DNA of 64,000 bases from Dyadobacter sp. CY356 (GTDB taxonomy: Bacteria; Bacteroidota; Bacteroidia; Cytophagales; Spirosomataceae): the NCBI RefSeq assembly GCF_021440195.1, contig NZ_JAJTSZ010000001.1, positions 124,001 through 188,000 on the forward strand, read 5' to 3'. Shown here piece by piece: positions 33,223-41,104 of the stretch. Made by a program: the position numbers and the translations under genes. Every line of letters starts with the position of its first letter. The first letter of the stretch is position 1. The notes beneath the pieces were generated by a model. That model made no database searches. It worked only from the letters and a program-made list of their open reading frames with translations, and was not told the DNA's origin.

Positions 33223-35265
33223 ATGAGTAAAAAGCAAGTTTTGACAGGAAAACCGGCCATGAAGCCTGATCGGATCATCGCCTTTCGGGTGATTAGTATT
33301 CTGTTTCCTTTTTTGCTGTTATTTCTTGTTGAAATTGTTTTGCGCACTTTTCATTACGGTAATGACCTGAGTTTATTTATTGAATATCCGCAGGACAAAA
33401 GTTACCTTTTCCTTAATCCTGACGCATCAAAACGATATTTTTCGAATCAGAAAAATGCAACGACCGGAAACGTCGAACCATTTAAAAAAAAGAAGGAAGC
33501 AGGCACTTTAAGATTTTTTGTACTTGGAGAATCTACTACGATCGGTTATCCTTATTTCCATAATGGCTCTTTTCACCGCTGGCTTCAATACCGCCTGACG
33601 CATTCCTATCCGGATCAAAAGTTTGAAATCGTTAACATTTCCCTCACTGCCGTTAATTCCTACACCGTTGCAGGTTTTGCGAAGGAAGTAATCAATTATG
33701 AACCTGATGCTGTTTTGATCTATACCGGGCATAATGAATATTACGGTGCATTGGGAATAGGTTCAACAGAAAATATTGGTGGAAATCGTTTTTTGATAAA
33801 GTTGATACTCAAACTTCGGGACATTAAGATTGTTCAGCTGATCAGCAGTGTGTACGATAAAATTATCAACGCCGGCGGGAGCAATAACCGGGATTCAGAT
33901 GGTACGCGTATGCAACGTATGGTATCGGAACAAAAAATCCCTTATCAGTCTGATTTGTATAAAAGAGGCGTTGAACAATTTCATGATAATATCGATGAAA
34001 CGCTGGAAACGTTTAATGATAATCATATACCGGTCTTGATCAGCAACCTTGTATGTAATGAAAAAGATCTGAAACCATTCATAAGTTTCCCGGTTGACAG
34101 TGCCAGGTTTCCCGGTTTTTCCCTCAATTATAAACGTGGACTAAAAGCAATTAGTGACAAGGCCTACGGTTCAGCTTACAACTTTCTAAAAGCTGCTGAT
34201 AAAAGTTACTCTGAAAATGCAGCTTGTAATTATTATCTGGGAAAACTGTCCTATGCTGCCAAAAACTTCAATATAGCAAAACAATATTTTTCCAAAGCAA
34301 AAGATCTGGACGGTCTTCGTTTCAGGGCACCTGAGGAATTAAATTGCATTTTGAAAAAACTGATATCAAAATATCCCAACACACATCTGGTAGATACTAA
34401 AAGTTTTTTTGAAGCACATTCGGCAAATAAAATTATTGGAGACGAATTAATTCTGGAACATGTTCATCCGGATTTATTGGGTTATGCACTGATGTCGGAC
34501 GTTTTTTTTAATGAAATTGAAAAACAAAAAATCATCAGAACTACTGGTAAGATAATGAGGTTTGATGTATTGTTAAAGGAAATGCCGATCACCAAAATTG
34601 ATTCTTTGACAGGTATCTACAAAGTTGCAAATCTTAAAAACAGCTGGCCTTTTACGGGTAAAATGCGTTCTGATTCTTTCAAAATAAGGTCATTTGAGGA
34701 GAAATTGGCATATGAACTGGCGAACCGGAAAATTTCCTGGCTGGATGTTATGGACCGTTCCTACAATTATTATGTTGAAAATCATGATTTGATAAATGCC
34801 AGAAAAACAGTTGAAACACTAATTCTGGAATATCCCGCAGACGGACAGTACTATCTAAAATCGGCTATGTTAAGTGGGGAAATGAAGGATGAAAAAAGTG
34901 CGGTTTTTAATTTAAAAAAAGCTTTCAGTATTACACCGTCTTTCGAAATAGCGCGATATCTTTTTGTCATTTTCCTTAAACTTGACAAACCCGCCGAAGC
35001 AATTCCATACCTGGATTATGCGATTGCAAACAACACTTCCCGTTTTGATCTTATTCCTGTTAAAAATTCCGTGGTTAAAATTACAGAACTGGAAAAAGCT
35101 TTTTCTCAAGATTCTACGAATAAATCTGCTCCGTTACAGATTGCTGATTTGTATTACAAAATGCAAAACAAGGAAGGTGCAGAGAAATATGCGCAGAAAG
35201 TTCTGACTCTTGATCCGGGAAATATGGATGCCAAAGTGATTATTTCGGAATTAGCGAAACGGTAA
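33223..35265 (+). CDS. Membrane-anchored SGNH/GDSL-like hydrolase with TPR C-terminus
   Basis: 680 aa from ATG 33223; a TTG at 33202 would add seven residues. One transmembrane helix at about 20-40 anchors the protein. The SGNH-like domain shows the nucleophile block VLGESTTIGYP (S104), GHNEYYG near residue 167 and EHVHPDLLGYA near 410, matching GDSL blocks I, III and V. Repeated helical pairs (about 290-370 and 550-680) look like TPR units. Such proteins in the family act as acetyl-esterases or transferases on polysaccharide, but the substrate here is not known. It lies after the PUL terminator, so it is probably independent. Confidence 0.78.
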   Translation: MSKKQVLTGKPAMKPDRIIAFRVISILFPFLLLFLVEIVLRTFHYGNDLSLFIEYPQDKSYLFLNPDASKRYFSNQKNATTGNVEPFKKKKEAGTLRFFVLGESTTIGYPYFHNGSFHRWLQYRLTHSYPDQKFEIVNISLTAVNSYTVAGFAKEVINYEPDAVLIYTGHNEYYGALGIGSTENIGGNRFLIKLILKLRDIKIVQLISSVYDKIINAGGSNNRDSDGTRMQRMVSEQKIPYQSDLYKRGVEQFHDNIDETLETFNDNHIPVLISNLVCNEKDLKPFISFPVDSARFPGFSLNYKRGLKAISDKAYGSAYNFLKAADKSYSENAACNYYLGKLSYAAKNFNIAKQYFSKAKDLDGLRFRAPEELNCILKKLISKYPNTHLVDTKSFFEAHSANKIIGDELILEHVHPDLLGYALMSDVFFNEIEKQKIIRTTGKIMRFDVLLKEMPITKIDSLTGIYKVANLKNSWPFTGKMRSDSFKIRSFEEKLAYELANRKISWLDVMDRSYNYYVENHDLINARKTVETLILEYPADGQYYLKSAMLSGEMKDEKSAVFNLKKAFSITPSFEIARYLFVIFLKLDKPAEAIPYLDYAIANNTSRFDLIPVKNSVVKITELEKAFSQDSTNKSAPLQIADLYYKMQNKEGAEKYAQKVLTLDPGNMDAKVIISELAKR

Positions 35266-35269
35266 TCCC

Positions 35270-35455
35270 TCATTTATGATTGGTATCTGATGACAGGATT
35301 TGCTGACGAATAGCTTCATAAGCTTTTATTCGTCTTAATGCATTTTGTAAAACAATCCCCTCAAAACGATCCGGATCTGGTTCATTATTGAACTGAATAT
35401 CGATCCGGTTTGGCAGTATTTGGTATTCTTCGCATGTAATAAATTGTGTTCTCAT
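35270..35455 (-). CDS. Small conserved-looking protein, 61 aa
   Basis: MRTQFITCEEYQILPNRIDI and onward gives a soluble, mostly helical product with balanced composition. The reading frame begins with a good ATG and ends five bases past the preceding gene's stop on the other strand. The two genes are convergent. No domain is recognised. Codon composition resembles neighbouring genes, which is the main reason to accept it. Confidence 0.45.
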   Translation of the reverse strand: MRTQFITCEEYQILPNRIDIQFNNEPDPDRFEGIVLQNALRRIKAYEAIRQQILSSDTNHK

Positions 35456-35588
35456 AGTATCTTTTTTGATTTTATAATCTGCATTGTTTGTATCGATTTT
35501 TTGCTCAATTCAATTTTAAACAGGTTGCATCTATTCAAACCTGGATTGATTTTTGTTAATTTCTGTTATCATTAAAAACACAGAGATT

Positions 35589-35816
35589 ATGGAAAATACA
35601 AATTTGCCCTCCGATCATGTTTCTATTCTTTTTACAGACCAATCCGGAATTAGTCACGAAGGAATTTACAATTCTGCTATCCATGCATTTGTAGAAAAAA
35701 TTGGTGATGAAGGGCCGGAAGATAGTGGTATCACATATGCTGCGGAAGAAATCCGGGCGTGGGAATATCTGGATGACCAGATAAGTTCTGATCCTGATAT
35801 TATTGATATTTTGTAA
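35589..35816 (+). CDS. Small acidic protein, 75 aa
   Basis: Start ATG 35589; upstream in-frame codons to 35553 look like non-coding sequence. The product is acidic (many D and E; SSDPDIIDIL tail) and soluble, with EEIRAWEYLDDQISSDPD. No family is recognised. It is followed by an imperfect hairpin (35829-35835 with 35848-35854) and then the HD-domain gene 74 bp downstream. Confidence 0.55.
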   Translation: MENTNLPSDHVSILFTDQSGISHEGIYNSAIHAFVEKIGDEGPEDSGITYAAEEIRAWEYLDDQISSDPDIIDIL

Positions 35817-35889
35817 AACAGGTTCGTTCCGGTATCCTTCGAATGAAATACCGGGGCTGAAATGATCAATTAATTAAAAGGAGATTTGA

Positions 35890-36450
35890 ATGGAATTATC
35901 AGATAAGCAGTGGGAGCTATTTGATTTCGTGAAGGAGCAGCATGGTGAGCAAAAGCGTAAATACACCGGTGAACCTTACTGGACGCATCTTATGTCTGTC
36001 GCCAACATTGTGAGTGATTACGCTACCAACCATTTTGAAGTTGAAATCGCTTTATGCCATGATTTATTCGAAGATACACCTTGCCCCCCGGATTTGTTAA
36101 ATCAACATTTGATCAACCTTGGCTATGACAAATCGGGCCGGGACACCATACTTAGAGGTGTGAATGATCTTACAGATAAATTTACAAAAGAAGCGTATCC
36201 CAAATTTAACCGCAAACTAAGAAAGGGTTTTGAGGCGCAGAGATTATGGAAAATAAAACCTTATTGTCAAACCGTAAAGTATGCGGATATTATTGATAAT
36301 ACCATTTCAATTGTAGAAAATGATGCGGGTTTCGCCAGGGTTTACCTGAGAGAAATTGATTCTTTTATATGGAAAATCAATGCCGGAAATAAGGATTTGT
36401 ATGCCCGGTGCTGCAACCAGTTTAGTGATGCAGTACGCAAATTGTTATAA
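35890..36450 (+). CDS. HD-domain phosphohydrolase, (p)ppGpp-hydrolase-like (MESH1 type)
   Basis: 186 aa. Metal ligands of an HD hydrolase are seen as H33 (YWTHLMSV), H57-D58 (CHDLFEDT, with E61-D62) and D133 (KYADIIDNT). This HD..ED..D arrangement and the KYADIIDN motif are those of SpoT and small alarmone hydrolases such as MESH1. There is no synthetase domain, so a hydrolase-only function is inferred. An unusually good Shine-Dalgarno (AAAAGGAG, 35876-35883) lies six bases before the ATG, rare for this phylum. A nucleotide pyrophosphohydrolase with other substrate is an alternative. Confidence 0.8.
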   Translation: MELSDKQWELFDFVKEQHGEQKRKYTGEPYWTHLMSVANIVSDYATNHFEVEIALCHDLFEDTPCPPDLLNQHLINLGYDKSGRDTILRGVNDLTDKFTKEAYPKFNRKLRKGFEAQRLWKIKPYCQTVKYADIIDNTISIVENDAGFARVYLREIDSFIWKINAGNKDLYARCCNQFSDAVRKLL

Positions 36451-36603
36451 TCAGGAAGATAGCCTGATAAAAGGAAGGTCCTGGCTTAATTCTTTGTGAC
36501 TCGCTGTATACATATTTGCATTTTGCCATTAAATAAGTTAATTATTTTATACTTATAAATTCAGATTATATTTACCAATAACGTTGAGTAGTAGTTTTTA
36601 AAA

Positions 36604-36633
36604 GGGCTTCGGGATTTTCGAAGTCCTTTTTTT
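36604..36633 (+). terminator. Terminator-like hairpin 1
   Basis: GGGCTTCG (36604-36611) pairs with CGAAGTCC (36619-36626; one G-T pair) and is followed by seven T. Confidence 0.65.
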
Positions 36634-36858
36634 GCTTTATGCAATCCGGCCGGATGGGTTGTCAGGGTAAACATCTAATTATTCGATACGACAATTGGAT
36701 AAGTTTTTGTAAAAAGAATTTTGGGTCTTCTGAGGTTCTTTTTTGCATAAATTTATTAAAACAGCAAGGTTTTATGCGAGTTACGATTAGCTACATTTAA
36801 AAACAGACAAGTCCGGCAGTTTTTTCTCTTTTAATTATTCTATTGGTTACAAATGTTT

Positions 36859-36938
36859 TACTTTTGCCAAAACTTACAAATTGTGAGTTAGGTAGAAATA
36901 ATACTTCAAGAACTTCGGAGCTTTCGGAGTTCTTTTTT
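36859..36938 (+). ncRNA. Possible short RNA with promoter and terminator
   Basis: TACTTTTG (36859-36866) is an exact TAnnTTTG -7 box. About 45 bp later a perfect-arm hairpin (36910-36917 with 36925-36932) and six T form an intrinsic terminator. A transcript of roughly 65 nt would fit between. No TTTG -33 box is found, so promoter strength is uncertain. Confidence 0.35.
36910..36938 (+). terminator. Terminator-like hairpin 3
   Basis: GAACTTCG (36910-36917) pairs with CGGAGTTC (36925-36932), one G-T pair, followed by TTTTTT. Confidence 0.7.
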
Positions 36939-37071
36939 GTTTTCTGATTCTTCACATTTTTGATGGCATATGCATTTAGAATGAAGGGCTGAGACTGGTT
37001 CCGGATTTTATTAAAGACCCGGATTGTTTAAAAATGTCGTAACTTAAAAAGGAAAACAAAAATTGTGCGTT

Positions 37072-37281
37072 ATGAAAGTGAAGATCGTATCAAAGGAGGA
37101 CCTGCCTGAACCTGGTTCAATATTAAAATTTAGAATAAAAAATACTACGCAATGGCGCCTTGGCCGCAGAGATGCGGAAGGGAGCGATTTCATCGAAGAG
37201 CCACGAGGCATCATATACAGATATTCCTGGAACCAGATCGACGAATATATGTTATGGACAATTCCGGAAGTTGAAATTTAA
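37072..37281 (+). CDS. Small protein of unknown function, 69 aa
   Basis: Start ATG 37072; an in-frame TTG at 37063 would add three residues. The product is soluble and rich in charged residues (MKVKIVSKEDLPEPGSILKF, RDAEGSDFIEEPRGIIY). It looks like a small beta-barrel or SH3-like fold, but no family is recognised. A terminator (37302-37326) follows at once, so it is a one-gene unit. It lies downstream of three terminator-like hairpins. Confidence 0.55.
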   Translation: MKVKIVSKEDLPEPGSILKFRIKNTTQWRLGRRDAEGSDFIEEPRGIIYRYSWNQIDEYMLWTIPEVEI

Positions 37282-37301
37282 ATGTATTTAGCCGGATTAA
37301 T

Positions 37302-37326
37302 AAGGAGGCTGCCGGTCTCCTTTTTA
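37302..37326 (+). terminator. Terminator after the 69-aa gene
   Basis: AAGGAG (37302-37307) pairs with CTCCTT (37317-37322), followed by a T-run. Confidence 0.65.
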
Positions 37327-37329
37327 CTT

Positions 37330-39285
37330 TTATTGTAACAAAATTCTTTTTACTTCTGCTTTTTCATTTGATCCGGCATTTGGCATTACATATAAATAAT
37401 AGGTTCCGCGGGGCAGACTGCTAACATCCACTTGCGTTTTGCTGTTCGACACGTTTGCGGTCATTGTCTTGTTGTTCAATATAGTGCGCACCACATCTGA
37501 TCTCTCGTTATATAAAATAATTTGTTTTGGCTGCACCTCTTTATTAGAATTACTGCTATAATCCAGATTAATTACATCTCTTGCGGGATTTGGGTATACA
37601 CTTAGTCCTGATTGCGTGCATTGCCAGCTGAAAGAAATTTTGTTGCTCATCGGGGTGGTTCCACAGGCATTTTTTACCGTAGCCTGTATAAAATGAGTTG
37701 TTCCACAATTTCCGCTGTTGATATCTTCTTCATTTCTGATACCGGTCAGTGCCAGATTTCCATCCAGATACCAGTTGTAAGTTGCATAAGGCACTTCCGT
37801 CAAAATGGCTGTGATTACACCATCAGCATTTGGCGTGTTTGCAGCAAACGAGATAACCGGAATACCTACATAAACCTCTTTGGTGACTGTGATCGGTGTA
37901 CTACATACGTCGATGACAGCGGTTATCGTAACAAGGCCATTTTCGGTTCCAATTCTTTTGGCAACGCCTGTCGCAGGATTGATGGATAATAAAGTAGAAT
38001 TACTACTTGACCAGGCAACCGAGGTGCCAAATAAGTTCGCTCTGAATGTTGTGGTGGTACAAACAGATGAATCGCCAAGAATTTCAAAATTATAATCCGA
38101 AGTAAGCAGACTGCCTTCGTTACCGGCTATCCAGGCGTTAATTTCTGATTTGGAAAATTCTGAGAACATCGGTGCGTCGTCAAGGCTGCTGCACATTAAT
38201 GACGGTGCTTTTTCGCTGCAACCGGAAGCTGCGTCAGTGGGGTGCGAAGCGTTGAAATTATGACCGATTTCGTGTGCAATGGTAAGATATTCATTGGTAG
38301 TGCCGTAAGTCAAAGAGTAAGCCATGGAAGGTGTTTTGCCAATTACACCTTTGTTTGCGATACCAAGCGTGAATCCTTCAAGGAATTTGGAAGTGAACAA
38401 ATGTGCCACATCTCTTTTCACATCTGTGTGATTCTTATTCCAGTAACTTGTAAACTCGGTAAGAAGTTTGGCCGGATTTGTAGAAGTGTAAGGATCGTTT
38501 GCCGTTGCATACACATGCTGGTAAGTAACCAGGATTTTGATATTAAAAGTGCTCAGGTAAATTCCGGCCACAATGTTCATATCGTTTAAAATACGTGCAT
38601 TCGTGTTATCCTTGTTGTTTTTGTAAAATTCAAAATCTGCATCCGTAGCCACTTCCAGAATTCTGCATTGTGTTGAAACTGTCGCCGCTTCTCTTGCACT
38701 GCTCTGGGCTTTCGAAACAATCTGGCTCACAGATTCTTCAATTCCACATCCGGGAGCTGTTGACTTTACGTCTTTTGTATTATACACAACGTACCGATTG
38801 TCCGGCAGATTTGATCTCGTGATCGTTGACAAAGGCTCAATGGCGTAAAATCCATTTTTTCCGTCGCTTATGATCCCTTTGATCTGGTCGTTATCTATAT
38901 AAAGACGAACAAACTGGTTTGGGTCGTTGTTTGCGTAACCTGAATAAGTGTTGATGGTTGTCGTTGAAGAGTCTGCTACTTCGCCATTGTCTGTGGTAAT
39001 AGAAGCCTTATAACCAGCGCTTCTGATCTCATTTTGCTGAATGGTCAGATCCAGTGTCAGATTAGTTGATACGGCTAACTGAAATTTTTTCGCCTGCAAT
39101 GGATTTCTTTTTACAAAACTGTTCAGTGAAGCGGATTCTAAATTTACTACGTTTAAAGATTTGGCAAAACCGTCCAGTGTCAATGTTTCTTTTTGAGATA
39201 GTCTGGCAGGCGAAGAAATAGGTGTGATGGTCTGTGCTTGTACTGTTTGGAACAGCACAATGAACATAATGAAAAGATTTTTCAT
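37330..39285 (-). CDS. T9SS-exported reprolysin-like (M12-type) metalloprotease
   Basis: 651 aa. Signal peptide at 1-18 (ending VQAQ). A propeptide-like region follows (about 20-200), with a cysteine at 180 in a short APGCGIEE segment that could act as a cysteine switch. The catalytic domain (about 205-395) holds the zinc motif HEIGHNFNASH (H338, E339, H342, H348) and a conserved downstream methionine in the SLMCS segment (met-turn). An Ig-like region and a Type A T9SS sorting tail (about 570-651, VYPNPARDVINL) follow. It is predicted to be secreted and processed at the cell surface. It is a single gene on the minus strand. Confidence 0.9.
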   Translation of the reverse strand: MKNLFIMFIVLFQTVQAQTITPISSPARLSQKETLTLDGFAKSLNVVNLESASLNSFVKRNPLQAKKFQLAVSTNLTLDLTIQQNEIRSAGYKASITTDNGEVADSSTTTINTYSGYANNDPNQFVRLYIDNDQIKGIISDGKNGFYAIEPLSTITRSNLPDNRYVVYNTKDVKSTAPGCGIEESVSQIVSKAQSSAREAATVSTQCRILEVATDADFEFYKNNKDNTNARILNDMNIVAGIYLSTFNIKILVTYQHVYATANDPYTSTNPAKLLTEFTSYWNKNHTDVKRDVAHLFTSKFLEGFTLGIANKGVIGKTPSMAYSLTYGTTNEYLTIAHEIGHNFNASHPTDAASGCSEKAPSLMCSSLDDAPMFSEFSKSEINAWIAGNEGSLLTSDYNFEILGDSSVCTTTTFRANLFGTSVAWSSSNSTLLSINPATGVAKRIGTENGLVTITAVIDVCSTPITVTKEVYVGIPVISFAANTPNADGVITAILTEVPYATYNWYLDGNLALTGIRNEEDINSGNCGTTHFIQATVKNACGTTPMSNKISFSWQCTQSGLSVYPNPARDVINLDYSSNSNKEVQPKQIILYNERSDVVRTILNNKTMTANVSNSKTQVDVSSLPRGTYYLYVMPNAGSNEKAEVKRILLQ

Positions 39286-39979
39286 GATCGTGAGATAAAG
39301 CTTATAAACTGATAGGGAATGAATGCGTAATCCTTAAATTATAACGAATGGTCGTTGGGTTTTTTGAGCCTTTAAATGCCTGAAACTAAGTTCTTCTACA
39401 AAGGGATATCGGAATCGATGTTTTGGGGTGTTTTCTGTTGCTCGAATCTAAGTACTACAACAAAATTTGATTTGCAATAGATTTTTGTAACTTTTTTCTA
39501 TAAAGTATATACAATTCTACCAGCTTGTAGAATTTCTTATTTTGTTGATTACAAGCATTTTATGGTGATAACGTCAAGACAGCGGTCGAAGTTATGATTA
39601 AGATATGACCAAATTTTTGGATGAATTATAAAAGATGTTTTATATAAAAATACCGATGAATTTATATGCTTATAGCTTGAACTATTATTAATAATTTTGG
39701 TTAATTTAAGATCTTCAAAATTTAATTTTTAAGGCTTAAAAAACGTCCGGTTTTTGGGTATTCTTGCTGTACAATTACTACTAATTAAACGCGAACATTA
39801 TAGTATATACGTTTGAGTACTAATGCTACTTTCATTTTTTCAATTTGTAATAACAATCTTACTTCCGGAATCGAAAATTGCTTGTGTAATTAACCTGGCT
39901 CAAAAAAGTAAAGTAATATCCAATTATCAGGTCATCTGAAACCAGATATTACTTATAGCAAAAGAAAAATGAGTAGGGA
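39286..39979. other. Long AT-rich intergenic region
   Basis: Nearly 700 bp with no supportable gene. It contains a 7-bp perfect inverted repeat with a 6-bp spacer at 39514-39533 (ATTCTAC/GTAGAAT), a TACGTTTG -7-type box at 39808-39815 and the terminator at 39902-39954. The promoter of the protease gene (minus strand) must lie just left of 39400, but no clear box is visible. Confidence 0.4.
39902..39954 (-). terminator. Terminator for the lipoprotein gene
   Basis: AAGTAATATC (39911-39920) and GATATTACTT (39945-39954) are perfect 10-bp arms. On the minus strand they run into TTTACTTTTTT. It lies 26 bp past the stop of the gene at 39980. Confidence 0.65.
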
Positions 39980-40387
39980 CTATTTAATAATTTGGTACGA
40001 GGTGATTTCAAAAGGATTGGCAATGATATCTTCCAGCGTAATGTCTGGATAGGTTACTACATAACCGCTGACTTTCAGGATTAATCCGTTTTTTTTGGCT
40101 TCTTTTGGGAAATTGCAGGCACCGAGATAACCGGTGAAAATCTTTTTGAGACCACTGGCCCGGAGTATAAACATGCTGTCGCCAACTTGTTTTACCTCTG
40201 TTGTGTAACTGGTGAGCGTACTGTCAACAGTGCTTCCGGTTCGCCAGTTACAGGTAAGTCTGCTATCGATGGCCGGGCCATCCGGCTCTCCTTTTTGGCC
40301 GTTGGGAAGCGTACTTCCTTTTTCACAAGCCACAGAACTTAGCATTAATGCCAAAATTATGGCAGGATAATATTTAACGAATTTCAT
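39980..40387 (-). CDS. Small lipoprotein of unknown function
   Basis: 135 aa from ATG 40387; an upstream ATG at 40447 would put twenty extra, unrelated residues ahead of the signal peptide. The signal peptide (MKFVKYYPAIILALMLSSVA) ends in SVAC, a lipobox with the cysteine at 21. The mature part is a small globular domain with LTCNWRTGSTVDSTLTSYTT and YLGACNFPKEAKKNGLIL. Cysteines are present (C21 and two more), but no metal motif is visible. Terminator at 39902-39954. Confidence 0.7.
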   Translation of the reverse strand: MKFVKYYPAIILALMLSSVACEKGSTLPNGQKGEPDGPAIDSRLTCNWRTGSTVDSTLTSYTTEVKQVGDSMFILRASGLKKIFTGYLGACNFPKEAKKNGLILKVSGYVVTYPDITLEDIIANPFEITSYQIIK

Positions 40388-40489
40388 AACGTTGAGTGTA
40401 AGGTAACATTTGTATGTGAAATTAGAGGAAATAAACGCAGTATACAAGAACTAAATCACAGATTGTTTGAAATCTATAGGCGCTTCCGG

Positions 40490-40523
40490 TTTGGTCAAAA
40501 TAACATTCGACCAAATAGTTATC
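40490..40523 (+). promoter_or_regulatory. Operator-like inverted repeat upstream of the SRPBCC gene
   Basis: TTTGGTC and GACCAAA form a perfect 7-bp inverted repeat with a 12-bp spacer. The half-sites resemble the TTGGTCAAATA sites upstream of 46200 and 53092. It lies 110 bp before the start at 40633. Confidence 0.35.
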
Positions 40524-40632
40524 AGACATTTATGAAAACAGAGTGCACAAAAAATTAAGCGATCTGTTTTTGATTAAATAAATAAAATGTGCAGTTTAGG
40601 TTAATCAAAATACACAGCTAAATAATATTGAA

Positions 40633-41049
40633 ATGGCATTTGAAACAATAACCGTCGAAGCTACAATAGAAGCTCCTATTGAAAAAGTCTGGGAAACCTG
40701 GACCAAACCTGAGCATATCATACATTGGAACAATGCATCTGACGACTGGTTTACGCCCAAAGCAGAAAATGATCTGCGTCCGGGTGGAAAGTTTTCTTCA
40801 CGAATGGAAGCCAGAGACGGCAGTTTTGGATTTGACTTTGAAGGGGTATATGATGAGGTAACGGATCACAAACTGATTTCTTACACGCTCGGTGATGAGA
40901 GAAAAGTTAAAATAGAATTTGAAGAAAAGGGAGATCAGACATTGGTTACAGAAACTTTCAATGCAGAAAATCAGAATCCTGTTGAGATGCAAAAGGCGGG
41001 CTGGCAGGCGATACTGAACAATTTTAAGAAGTATACAGAAGGATTATAA
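40633..41049 (+). CDS. SRPBCC/AHSA1-family protein
   Basis: 138 aa. The N-terminal pattern TVEATIEAPIEKVWETWTKP and the middle NDLRPGGKFSSRMEARDGSF are those of the START-like AHSA1 (activator of Hsp90 ATPase) family, a small hydrophobic-cavity fold. Members bind small ligands or have no known substrate. It is a short single-gene unit, closed by the strong terminator at 41067-41103, and lies downstream of an operator-like repeat at 40490-40523. Confidence 0.88.
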   Translation: MAFETITVEATIEAPIEKVWETWTKPEHIIHWNNASDDWFTPKAENDLRPGGKFSSRMEARDGSFGFDFEGVYDEVTDHKLISYTLGDERKVKIEFEEKGDQTLVTETFNAENQNPVEMQKAGWQAILNNFKKYTEGL

Positions 41050-41066
41050 ATCCGGGCATTGTTTAT

Positions 41067-41103
41067 AAAGGAGCTGCTACATTAAAATAGCAGCTCCTTT
41101 GTA
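41067..41103. terminator. Strong bidirectional terminator
   Basis: AAAGGAGCTGCTA (41067-41079) and TAGCAGCTCCTTT (41088-41100) form a perfect 13-bp stem with an 8-nt loop. It lies between converging genes and can end both transcripts. Confidence 0.85.
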
Positions 41104-41104
41104 G

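Larger units (their letters stand above)
36451..37071 (+). other. Intergenic region with three terminator-like hairpins
   Basis: About 620 bp without a supportable gene. It holds hairpins with T-runs at 36604-36633 and 36910-36938 and a weaker one at about 36723-36746, each with a related CTTCGG-type stem. A TACTTTTG -7-type box at 36859-36866 lies about 45 bp upstream of the third. See the findings for the small-RNA interpretation. Confidence 0.5.

Noticed and set aside
39514-39533. Inverted repeat ATTCTAC/GTAGAAT as an operator or attachment site
   Set aside because: A 7-bp repeat in AT-rich DNA is expected by chance at this scale; no neighbouring gene start or duplicate supports it.
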